A model generated the notes under the pieces. That model searched no databases and had not been told where the DNA came from. It saw only the letters and a program-made list of their open reading frames with translations. 21,152 nucleotides of DNA from JANNHK01 sp034408875 (GTDB lineage: Bacteria > Actinomycetota > Acidimicrobiia > IMCC26256 > PALSA-610). This document shows, one piece after another, positions 1 through 7,609 of the stretch (position 1 is the stretch's first letter; every line of letters begins with the position of its first letter). The position numbers and the translations under genes are program-made. The stretch spans positions 1 through 21,152 of the forward strand of contig JAWXCJ010000375.1 of the NCBI GenBank assembly GCA_034408875.1, read 5' to 3'.

Positions 1-1
1 G

Positions 2-457
2 ACATCGGACACGACCGTCGCCGAGTCGGACACGACCGAAGCGCCGGATACCTCCGACACCTCCGACACCTCGGAGACGACCCTGGCGAGCGAAGAGGGA
101 ACCGACGAACCCGCAACGCTGGGAGTCGGCGAGGCTGCGCTCGGTGCGATGCTCGTCGACACCGACGGGCTGACCCTCTACGTGTTCGACAACGACACCG
201 ACGGAATGAGCGCGTGCACCGACGCGTGCGCGACCGCGTGGCCGCCGTTGACGGTCGAGGGCGACCCGGTGGTCGGCGACGACGTCACCGGCGAGATCAC
301 AACCATCGCCCGCGCCGACGGGACGACGCAGGTCGCCGTCAACGGCATGCCGGTGTATCGGTTCAGCGGCGACCAGCAGCCCGGTGACACGACCGGCCTC
401 GGAGTCGGCGGCGTGTGGTGGCCGGTGAGCCCGGCCGGTGAGAAGTTGACCGGCTAA
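2..457 (+). CDS. Secreted repeat lipoprotein (Lipoprotein_15 / PF03640-like), 5' end outside window
   Basis: The frame is open from the first bases of the window, so the N-terminus, presumably a lipoprotein signal peptide, lies upstream. The first ~45 visible residues are a Thr/Ser/Asp/Glu-rich low-complexity linker with repeated SDT units, typical of a stalk that holds a domain away from the membrane. The rest is a compact domain with the features of the secreted repeat of unknown function: LVDTDGLTLYVFDNDTDG, then CTDACATAWPPL with a CxxxC pair, then NGMPVYRFSGDQQPGDTTG and a final GVWWPVSP. Family members are exported and their role is unknown; some occur beside electron-transfer or copper proteins. 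An internal ATG at 149 falls inside the domain and is unlikely to be the true start. The TAA at 455-457 overlaps the stop of the opposing gene. Fold assignment is fairly sure; function is unknown. Confidence 0.8.
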   Translation, partial: TSDTTVAESDTTEAPDTSDTSDTSETTLASEEGTDEPATLGVGEAALGAMLVDTDGLTLYVFDNDTDGMSACTDACATAWPPLTVEGDPVVGDDVTGEITTIARADGTTQVAVNGMPVYRFSGDQQPGDTTGLGVGGVWWPVSPAGEKLTG

Positions 458-936
458 CCCGCGGGAAAGAACAGCGACACGATCTGCTCGTCGACGACCG
501 GCGTCCCGTCGAGGTCCGACCAGCGCGTCTGGAAGTACGTGATTTCCATGGGGCCGCGGCGTGCGGTTCGTGCAATCGGCTTCGACACGCGCCGCCGACC
601 GACCAGTTCGTCGCCGACGACGACCGGGCGGTGGTACGTGAAGTGCTGCTCGCCGTGGAGGAACAGGCCTTTGCGGTCGAGTCCGAGCCCACCCTCGGGG
701 TACATCGACGGCACGACACCGCCGGCCTGGAGGTCGGGAAACGCGCCCGCGTGCGCCATGACGAACGTGAACGTCGGCGGTACCGGGACGGCGCCGTCGG
801 ACGAATACGCCGTCTCGTCCTTCACCGCACGCGCGAACAACGCGACCGGTCCCGGATCGATGCGCACACGTACCGGCTTGCCCCAGTCGCCCCACTCGAC
901 TTCGGGCGGCAGGTCCGAGTCCGAAGAGTCAGACAA
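454..936 (-). CDS. Single-domain FAS1-like dehydratase / MaoC N-terminal hotdog protein
   Basis: This 160-residue protein resembles the FAS1-like dehydratase domain (MaoC_dehydrat_N, PF13452). It shows the pattern of the N-terminal hotdog half: an IDPGPVALFARAVKDET stretch for the long helix, PPTFTFVMAH before it turns into a second segment, GLFLHGEQHFTYHRPVVVGDEL as the central strands, and EITYFQTRWSDLDGTPVVDEQIVSLFF at the end. In the family such halves pair with a catalytic hotdog half to hydrate enoyl-CoA esters; no partner half is encoded next to it here. The only available start is a TTG at 934-936, inside the last codons of the upstream acyl-CoA dehydrogenase (8-bp overlap), so translational coupling is likely. 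Its TAG stop overlaps the convergent lipoprotein stop. It could be a homodimeric hydratase or an (R)-specific hydratase subunit; the substrate is unknown. Confidence 0.75.
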   Translation of the reverse strand: MSDSSDSDLPPEVEWGDWGKPVRVRIDPGPVALFARAVKDETAYSSDGAVPVPPTFTFVMAHAGAFPDLQAGGVVPSMYPEGGLGLDRKGLFLHGEQHFTYHRPVVVGDELVGRRRVSKPIARTARRGPMEITYFQTRWSDLDGTPVVDEQIVSLFFPAG

Positions 937-1942
937 CGCTCTCGCCGGCTTCGACGCGCGGGCGCAGCAACTCGGTGAGGCGGTTGCGGTGGAACACGGC
1001 GTCTCCGAACGAGAGCTGGTCGAGCTGCGCGCGCTTCATGAAGAAGTGGAGATCGTGTTCCCAGGTGAACCCGATGCCGCCGTGTACCTGCAACGCCGAC
1101 GCCATCACCCGCTTCGACGCATCGCTGCACCATGTCTTCGCGGTCGATGCCGCGACCGACGCTTCCGGATCGTCGGCGCCGATACACCACGCGGCCCAGT
1201 ACACCGTCGAACGCATGCCTTCGACGTCGACGAGCATGTCGGCGCACCGATGTTTCACCGCCTGGAACGAACCGATCGGCCGGCCGAACTGCACCCGCTC
1301 CTTGGCGTACTCGACCGCGAGGTCGAGCGCGCGCCCGCCGCTACCGAGGAGCTCCGCGGCGGTGAACGTCGCGCCGCGGTTCAGCAGGCGCACCCGCGCT
1401 TCGGGGCCGCCGAGTTGGGTGCGGGAGCGGCCTTCGAGGTGCAACCATCCGAGCTCGCGCGTCACGTCCATGGCCGGTTCGCGGGAGGGGCGCGGGTCGA
1501 GTTCGACGGCGAACACTCCGGCGTCGTCGAGCACGACCGCGACATCGGCCGACGGCGCGTACGGGACAGGGTGGGCGACGTTCCACGCCACGCACGCGAG
1601 CGCGTCACCGGCCAGGAGTCGCTCGCACCACTCGTCGGCACCCGCGCCGGTGAATGCGTCGAGCGCGAGCACCTGCGGCACGAACGGCGCCGGCGCGGCG
1701 TGGCGGCCCATCTCCTCGACGAGCACCGCGACCTCGACCGTTCCGAGCCCGATACCACCGCCGTCTTCGGCGACTTCGATGCCGAGCCACCCCTGATCGG
1801 CCATCGCCCGCCACAGCTCGGCGTCGAACGCGGCCCCGGTCTCGGTGTGGGCACGGACGCGCGCCGGTGACGCGAGGCCGTCGAGCAGGTCGCGCGCGCC
1901 GTCGCGCAGTGCGAGTTGGTCGTCGGAGAGGTCGAAGTCCAT
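929..1942 (-). CDS. Acyl-CoA dehydrogenase family protein, probably a non-catalytic or atypical subunit
   Basis: 337 residues, shorter than the usual ~380. The acyl-CoA dehydrogenase layout is clear: an N-terminal helical domain from MDFDLSDDQLALRDGARDLL, a reduced middle beta domain, and a C-terminal helical domain with AVEYAKERVQFGRPIGSFQAVKHRCADM (FAD contact region) and QVHGGIGFTWEHDLHFFMKRAQ. The motif that normally carries the catalytic Glu near the C-terminus (YEGT in MCAD) reads LSFGD here, and the helix position used by isovaleryl-CoA dehydrogenase has no Glu by my alignment. In actinobacterial steroid pathways such chains are often the partner subunit of alpha2beta2 dehydrogenases (FadE28/FadE29-type); that role is inferred. 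The gene starts 23 bp after the thioesterase-like gene and its end overlaps the dehydratase gene, so the three look like one operon. Confidence 0.85.
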   Translation of the reverse strand: MDFDLSDDQLALRDGARDLLDGLASPARVRAHTETGAAFDAELWRAMADQGWLGIEVAEDGGGIGLGTVEVAVLVEEMGRHAAPAPFVPQVLALDAFTGAGADEWCERLLAGDALACVAWNVAHPVPYAPSADVAVVLDDAGVFAVELDPRPSREPAMDVTRELGWLHLEGRSRTQLGGPEARVRLLNRGATFTAAELLGSGGRALDLAVEYAKERVQFGRPIGSFQAVKHRCADMLVDVEGMRSTVYWAAWCIGADDPEASVAASTAKTWCSDASKRVMASALQVHGGIGFTWEHDLHFFMKRAQLDQLSFGDAVFHRNRLTELLRPRVEAGESVV

Positions 1943-1965
1943 GGGTGTCGAAACCTACCCGGGCG

Positions 1966-2673
1966 TCACAGGCTGATCCATGTCGCGCGGGCGACCGCGA
2001 GCTGGGTCCCCTTGCCGTCGAACAACGCGCTCGCCGTGAACAGCTTGCGGCCGTCGACGCCGAGGCGCCATGCGGTCGCGACAACGGCTGCGTCTGCCGG
2101 GATCTCACGATCGACGCGCGCAGCGATGCGGCCGAGTACGTATGGACTCGCGGGCCGGGTATCACCGGTGTACATCGGGTACGCGCTCGGGCAGTCGAGC
2201 GCGGCCCACACGAGCACGCGGGGCACGGTGCCGTCGACAAGGTCGGCCGGAAACGACACGGGCGCGGCGAACAGGTCGCGCCCCTCGACCGGTCCGGGGA
2301 AGACCCGCAGGCCGTCGCCGGACGCGCGGTCGGGCCCGCACACGAAGCACGACGGGAACGGGTGCCATTCCGGGTGGAGCGCGGTTGGGCACTGCGCGGC
2401 GGCGCGAGTCGCCGTTTCGAGGTCGACCGCTGCCGGAACGTCGAGGTCGACGGTCGCGGGGACCGCCTCGGCGATCAGATCCTGGCCGTCGAGCAGTACG
2501 ACCGAGTCGCCCCGGTCCTCCACGGTGAGTGCTCGGTCGAGGGGTGGAGGACGGCGGAGCGTGACTTCGGCGGGGCCGTCGACGTAGCTCGCCAGCAGTC
2601 CCGCCGAAAAGCCGCCGTTGCCGCTGTCGGGCGGGCCGTGAAAGCGATGGGGAATCCGCACACTGTCGTGCAT
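1966..2673 (-). CDS. Thioesterase-like hotdog protein with FPSCFVCGPDR motif
   Basis: A 235-residue protein beginning MHDSVRIPHRFHGPPDSGNGG. The frame stays open upstream into the citrate synthase region, but the ATG at 2671-2673 fits the divergent 63-bp gap and a hotdog-like N-terminus with a substrate-facing GGFSAGLLASYV helix. Halfway along is a striking HPEWHPFPSCFVCGPDRASGDGLRVFPG segment with a CxxC, followed by a second hotdog-like half: VWAALDCPSAYPM and a closing GRKLFTASALFDGKGTQLAVARATW. I read this as a double-hotdog, acyl-CoA thioesterase-like protein known mostly from actinobacterial catabolic clusters. No catalytic residue can be named with confidence. As first gene of the operon with an acyl-CoA dehydrogenase and a FAS1-type dehydratase, a role in CoA-ester turnover is likely, but the reaction is unknown. 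Confidence 0.65.
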   Translation of the reverse strand: MHDSVRIPHRFHGPPDSGNGGFSAGLLASYVDGPAEVTLRRPPPLDRALTVEDRGDSVVLLDGQDLIAEAVPATVDLDVPAAVDLETATRAAAQCPTALHPEWHPFPSCFVCGPDRASGDGLRVFPGPVEGRDLFAAPVSFPADLVDGTVPRVLVWAALDCPSAYPMYTGDTRPASPYVLGRIAARVDREIPADAAVVATAWRLGVDGRKLFTASALFDGKGTQLAVARATWISL

Positions 2674-2682
2674 ATGACGCAG

Positions 2683-2706
2683 TCTCGCGTCGATAGATTC
2701 GCGAGA
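2683..2706. promoter_or_regulatory. Inverted repeat in the divergent gap before citrate synthase
   Basis: TCTCGCG (2683-2689) and CGCGAGA (2700-2706) form perfect 7-bp arms around a 10-bp AT-richer spacer that contains TAGATT (2694-2699), a TANNNT -10-like hexamer reading toward citrate synthase. The placement, between the divergent thioesterase-like and citrate synthase starts, fits an operator overlapping a promoter. No matching regulator is identified. The arms are GC-rich, so chance is possible. Confidence 0.35.
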
Positions 2707-2736
2707 GGAATCGAAACGCCGACCAGGGGAGCCGAG

Positions 2737-4032
<1,296 letters not shown>

Positions 4033-4043
4033 CCCGTCCTCAT

Positions 4044-4096
4044 CCGAAATTGCGCCATCTGGCGACCGTTTCGGTCGCCGATTGGCGCAATTTCGG
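4044..4096. terminator. Long nested hairpin after citrate synthase (candidate terminator without U-tract)
   Basis: Outer arms CCGAAATTGCGCCA (4044-4057) and TGGCGCAATTTCGG (4083-4096) pair perfectly over 14 bp. Inside, GGCGACCG (4061-4068) and CGGTCGCC (4072-4079) pair over 8 bp around a TTT loop. The two stems are separated by symmetric 3-base strands (TCT/GAT). The structure begins 11 bases after the citrate synthase stop and ends just before the TetR promoter. No T-run follows, as is common for actinobacterial terminators, so termination is the first guess. A dispersed palindromic element is the main alternative. Confidence 0.6.
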
Positions 4097-4109
4097 CTCG
4101 GGCGCGGTC

Positions 4110-4138
4110 TTGCCCGGGGCCGCCGAGCCGGTCACAAT
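4110..4138 (+). promoter_or_regulatory. Candidate promoter of the TetR-amidohydrolase-P450 operon
   Basis: TTGCCC (4110-4115) and CACAAT (4133-4138) are separated by 17 bp, the optimal sigma-70 spacing, each with about four matches to consensus. The -10 ends 8 bases before the ATG of the regulator, so the transcript would be leaderless or nearly so. There is no Shine-Dalgarno at a useful distance; GGGAGA abuts the ATG directly. Confidence 0.45.
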
Positions 4139-4140
4139 GC

Positions 4141-4159
4141 GGGAGAATGGCATTCTCCC
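4141..4159. promoter_or_regulatory. Palindrome over the regulator start codon, candidate TetR operator
   Basis: GGGAGAATG and CATTCTCCC are perfect 9-bp arms around a single G at 4150. The palindrome covers the start ATG (4147-4149) and begins 2 bases after the candidate -10, where a bound repressor would block transcription initiation. TetR-family proteins usually bind palindromes of this size near their own gene, so autoregulation is the simplest reading. In RNA the same sequence could fold and hide the start codon. No second copy was noticed elsewhere in the window. Confidence 0.5.
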
Positions 4160-4692
4160 CCCGGGCCGAGGGATTGGTCGACGCCGCGCGCCGGCTCGCG
4201 AACGAGTCCGGGACCGCCGCGTTCACGGTCGCGCAGGTGGCCGAGCGGGCGGGAGCATCACTGAAGGCCTTCTACGGGTGTTTTCGCGGCAAGGACGAAC
4301 TGCTGCTCGCGCTGATCGAGGACGACAGCGGCCTGGGCGCGGCCCTGCTCGAAGCCCGCATCGCCGCGTACGACCACCCACTTGAGGGGTTCGTCGACGA
4401 GTTGTTCGCGCTGCTGCGTGAGCCGGGCGCGGCCGGCTACGCCGGTGTCTTGGTGCGCGAGCACCGCCGCCTCGGCGAGCTGCACCCCGAGGGGCTCGAC
4501 ACTGCGCTCGCACCGATCACGTCGCTCCTCGCGAGCCTCATCCCCAGCGCGGACCCGAAACGCGACGCGCAGACCATGCTCGGCGTGCTCATCACCGGTA
4601 TCCACGACATCTTGTTGGGACGCGTCGACGACCCGACCGAGCTCGCGAGCTACCTCTACGGCTTCTGCACGCGCGGTCTGGACCTCACATGA
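4147..4692 (+). CDS. TetR/AcrR-family transcriptional regulator
   Basis: 181 residues. Residues ~8-55 are a TetR N-terminal helix-turn-helix: LVDAARRLANESGTAAFTVAQVAERAGASLKAFYGCFRGKDELLLALIE, with the family's helix-2/3 and the YxxFxxKxEL tail. Residues ~60-181 are an all-helical ligand-binding region specific to subfamily and not recognised further; such domains often bind acyl-CoA or hydrophobic small molecules. It is the first gene of an operon: its stop overlaps the start of the next gene by 4 bp (ATGA). The position of a palindrome at its start suggests it represses itself and the three catabolic enzymes, with a pathway intermediate as inducer. No in-frame ATG lies upstream near the promoter, which supports this start. 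Confidence 0.9.
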   Translation: MAFSPRAEGLVDAARRLANESGTAAFTVAQVAERAGASLKAFYGCFRGKDELLLALIEDDSGLGAALLEARIAAYDHPLEGFVDELFALLREPGAAGYAGVLVREHRRLGELHPEGLDTALAPITSLLASLIPSADPKRDAQTMLGVLITGIHDILLGRVDDPTELASYLYGFCTRGLDLT

Positions 4693-5888
4693 CCGTACCG
4701 GCGCGCACGACGCTGCTCCCCGACCCGGAGCCGCGCGAACGCACGTACACGATCATCTCCGTCGACGACCACCTCATCGAGCCCCGCGACCTGTTCGAGG
4801 GCCGGCTGCCGTCGGCATTGCAGGACCGTGCGCCGCACGTCGTCGAGTTCCCGAACGGCTCCGAAGCCTGGGAGTACGAGGGCAACCTCTACCCGCAGGT
4901 CGGGCTCAACGCGATCGCGGGCCGGCCGAAAGCCGAGTGGAGCATGGAGCCCGCCCGCTTCGACGAGATGCGGCGCGGCTGTTGGGACATCGAAGCGCGC
5001 ATACGCGACATGGACCTCGACGGCGTCTACGCGAGCCTGTGCTTCCCGTCGCTCATCGCCGGGTTCGCGGGCACCGTGTTCTCGCGCAGCGTTGACCAGG
5101 AGCTCGGGCTCGCGTGCCTGCGGGCGTGGAACGACTGGCACATCGACGAATGGGCGGCGCCGCATCCCGATCGCGTCATCCCGCTGCAGCTCGCGCGGTT
5201 GGGTGACCCGCACGTCGCGGCCGACGACATCGGTGCCAACGCCGCCCGCGGGTTCAAAGCGGTGTCGTTCCCCGAGAATCCGGTCGACCTGAAGTTGCCG
5301 TCGGTGCACACCGATCACTGGGACCCGATCCTGCGCGCGTGTGAAGAGACCGAGACGGTCGTGTGCCTGCACAACGGTTCGTCGTCGTGGACCGCGGCCC
5401 GCTCCCCCGGCGCGCCGCTCGAGCTGTACACGAGCCTGTTCCCCGTGAACGCGCTGGTCACGGCGGCCGACTGGTTGTGGGCGCGCATCCCCACTCGCTT
5501 CCCCGATATCAAGATTGCGTTCTCCGAGGGCGGCATCAGCTGGGTGCCGATGCTGATCGACCGCATCGACTACGTCCTCGACCACTCCGCCGTCGGGTCG
5601 AAGGGGTGGGACGACCCGAACCTGTCGCCCACCGATGCGTTGCGCCGCAACTTCTGGTTCTGCACGATCGACCTCGGGTCGACGATCGCGTTGCGCGAGC
5701 ACATCGGCATCGACCACATCTGCATCGAGAGCGACTACCCGCACGCCGACTCGACGTGGCCCGACACGCAGGCCATGGCGCACGCCGGACTCGCGAGCAT
5801 TCCCGACGACGAGGTGCGCAAGCTCACGTGGGAGAACGCGTCGAGGCTGTTTCGTCATCCGGTACCGAAGGAGATGCAACGCCCGTGA
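4689..5888 (+). CDS. Amidohydrolase family 2 (PF04909) metal-dependent hydrolase or decarboxylase
   Basis: 399 residues with a TIM-barrel amidohydrolase-2 layout, the group that holds ACMSD-type decarboxylases and many hydrolases. The first strand gives SVDDHLIEP (Asp26, His28) in place of the HxH of classic members, as in many actinobacterial relatives that keep DxH. Mid-barrel CLHNGSSS provides His228, then AFSEGGISWVPMLIDRID, and ESDYPHADSTWP provides the conserved Asp349; ENASRLF near the end is the usual last helix. No signal peptide, so cytoplasmic. Translation is coupled to the regulator by ATGA, and the next gene starts inside its last codons (GTGA at 5885-5888). The substrate is unknown. 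Either C-C or C-N/C-O hydrolysis, or a decarboxylation, is possible. Confidence 0.88.
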   Translation: MTVPARTTLLPDPEPRERTYTIISVDDHLIEPRDLFEGRLPSALQDRAPHVVEFPNGSEAWEYEGNLYPQVGLNAIAGRPKAEWSMEPARFDEMRRGCWDIEARIRDMDLDGVYASLCFPSLIAGFAGTVFSRSVDQELGLACLRAWNDWHIDEWAAPHPDRVIPLQLARLGDPHVAADDIGANAARGFKAVSFPENPVDLKLPSVHTDHWDPILRACEETETVVCLHNGSSSWTAARSPGAPLELYTSLFPVNALVTAADWLWARIPTRFPDIKIAFSEGGISWVPMLIDRIDYVLDHSAVGSKGWDDPNLSPTDALRRNFWFCTIDLGSTIALREHIGIDHICIESDYPHADSTWPDTQAMAHAGLASIPDDEVRKLTWENASRLFRHPVPKEMQRP

Positions 5889-7597
5889 GCACACTGTTGC
5901 GGGGCGGCACCGTGGTCGACGGCACGGGCGCAGCCCCGAGGCGCGCCGATGTCCTGCTTCGCGACGGCCGCATCGCCGGTATCGGCACCATCGACGACGA
6001 TGTCGAGGAGACGATCGACGTGGGCGGCTGTGTCGTCGCGCCGGGCTTCGTCGATCTGCATACGCACTACGACGCGCAACTGTTGTGGGATGCCACCGCG
6101 AGTCCCTCGCCGATGCACGGTGTCACGACCGTCTTCGGTGGGAACTGCGGGTTCGCGCTCGCGCCGGCCGGTCCCGAGCACGTCGACTACCTCGCCCGCC
6201 TGATGGCGCGCGTCGAAGGCATTCCGCTGCCCGCGCTCGAACAGGGCGTGCCGTGGAACTGGACGTCGTTCGCCGATTACCTCGGTCGCCTCGATACCCG
6301 GGGCATCGCGGTGAACGCCGGCTTCATGGCCGGCCACTCGGTGCTGCGCCGCCTCGTGATGGGCGACCGGTCCGTGGGCGAGGCCGCGACCGAGGCGGAC
6401 CTCACCGCGATGGAACAACTGCTGCGCGAGACGCTCGCGGGCGGGGCGATGGGGTTTTCGTCGTCGCAGGCACCGACCCACAACGACGGGGACGGCAACC
6501 CGGTCCCGTCCCGGGCGGCAACACCCGACGAGATGGTGCGGCTCGCGGCGTGCGTGCGCGACTTCCCCGGCACGCAACTCGAGCTGATCATTCCCGGCTG
6601 CCTCAACGGCTTCACCGACGACGAAGTCGACCTCATGACGGGCATGTCGGTCGCGGCGCAGCGCCCGCTCAACTGGAACGTGCTCGGCGTCTCCGCGACC
6701 AGCAACCACGAACACCAACTCGATGCCGGCACCCGCGCCGCGGAACGGGGCGGGCGCGTGGTCGCGCTCACACTTCCGCAGGGGATGAAGATCCGGCTGT
6801 CGTTCCTGACCGGGTTCGTCCTCGACGGACTCCCCGGGTGGCGCGAAACCTTCGCCCTCCCGGTGCCCGAACGCATCCGCGCCCTGTCGGACCCCGCGAC
6901 CCGCGCCCGGCTCGACGAAGGCGCACATTCGAAGGAGGCCGGCGTGCTCGCGGGCCTCGCGAACTGGTCGCGACTCGAAGTCATCGAAGCCTTCACGCCC
7001 GAAACGCGCGTCTACGAGGGCCGCAAGATCGGTGACATCGCCGAGGAGCGTGGCGCGCATCCGTTCGACGCCCTGCTCGACATCGTCATCGCCGACGACC
7101 TCCGCACCGGCCTGCGCCCCGACTTCGGCGGGCCCGAACCCGACGCCGTCTGGAAGACGCGGGTCGAGGTATGGCGCGACCCGCGGGCCGTCGTCGGCGG
7201 ATCCGACGCCGGAGCACATCTCGACATGATGAGCGGCGCGTCGTACTCGACGTTTGTCGTCGGCGACGCGGTCCGCAACGGCCATATCTCACTCGAAGAA
7301 GCAGTGCACCTGATCACCGACGTCCCCGCCCGCCTTTACGGCGTGCGCGAACGCGGGCGCATCGCGCGCGGCTGGCACGCCGACATCGCCGTGTTCGACC
7401 CGGACACAGTCGGACCCACCGGCGAACGCACGCTCGACGACCTACCCGGCAACGCGAGCCGCATCGTCGCCGATTCGCGCGGCATGCACCACGTCCTCGT
7501 GCGTGGCGAAGCGATCGTCCGCGACGGCGCGTACACGGGAGCCACACCCGGCACCGTGTTCCGCGCCGGCCGCGACACCGAGACCATTACCCCCTGA
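5885..7597 (+). CDS. D-aminoacylase-like amidohydrolase (amidohydrolase family 3, COG3653)
   Basis: 570 residues, starting at a GTG that overlaps the previous stop by 4 bp. The N-terminal LLRGGTVVDGTGAAPRRADVLLRDGRIAGIG is the small beta-sandwich typical of imidases, dihydroorotases and N-acyl-D-amino-acid deacylases. APGFVDLHTHYDAQLLWD supplies the metal ligands His59 and His61, followed by GVTTVFGGNCGFALAP, a family hallmark. The end of the barrel has VGGSDAGAHLDMM with the catalytic Asp441, and the sandwich closes with RGRIARGWHADIAVFDPDTV. Members hydrolyse N-acyl amino acids or related amides, with one or two metals, in the cytoplasm. Here it sits between another amidohydrolase and a P450, so a dedicated degradative step is more likely than general D-amino acid salvage. 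Substrate not deducible. Confidence 0.88.
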   Translation: MSTLLRGGTVVDGTGAAPRRADVLLRDGRIAGIGTIDDDVEETIDVGGCVVAPGFVDLHTHYDAQLLWDATASPSPMHGVTTVFGGNCGFALAPAGPEHVDYLARLMARVEGIPLPALEQGVPWNWTSFADYLGRLDTRGIAVNAGFMAGHSVLRRLVMGDRSVGEAATEADLTAMEQLLRETLAGGAMGFSSSQAPTHNDGDGNPVPSRAATPDEMVRLAACVRDFPGTQLELIIPGCLNGFTDDEVDLMTGMSVAAQRPLNWNVLGVSATSNHEHQLDAGTRAAERGGRVVALTLPQGMKIRLSFLTGFVLDGLPGWRETFALPVPERIRALSDPATRARLDEGAHSKEAGVLAGLANWSRLEVIEAFTPETRVYEGRKIGDIAEERGAHPFDALLDIVIADDLRTGLRPDFGGPEPDAVWKTRVEVWRDPRAVVGGSDAGAHLDMMSGASYSTFVVGDAVRNGHISLEEAVHLITDVPARLYGVRERGRIARGWHADIAVFDPDTVGPTGERTLDDLPGNASRIVADSRGMHHVLVRGEAIVRDGAYTGATPGTVFRAGRDTETITP

Positions 7598-7609
7598 AAG
7601 AGGTATGTG

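Noticed and set aside
1..90. Short tandem Thr/Ser/Asp repeats considered as a CRISPR-like or satellite array
   Set aside because: Units are short, imperfect and in frame with the lipoprotein stalk; they are coding low complexity.
1654..2736. Possible N-terminal extension of citrate synthase to an upstream start
   Set aside because: The upstream part is low-complexity Arg/Ala and covers two minus-strand genes. The ATG at 2737 has a Shine-Dalgarno and gives the family's normal length.
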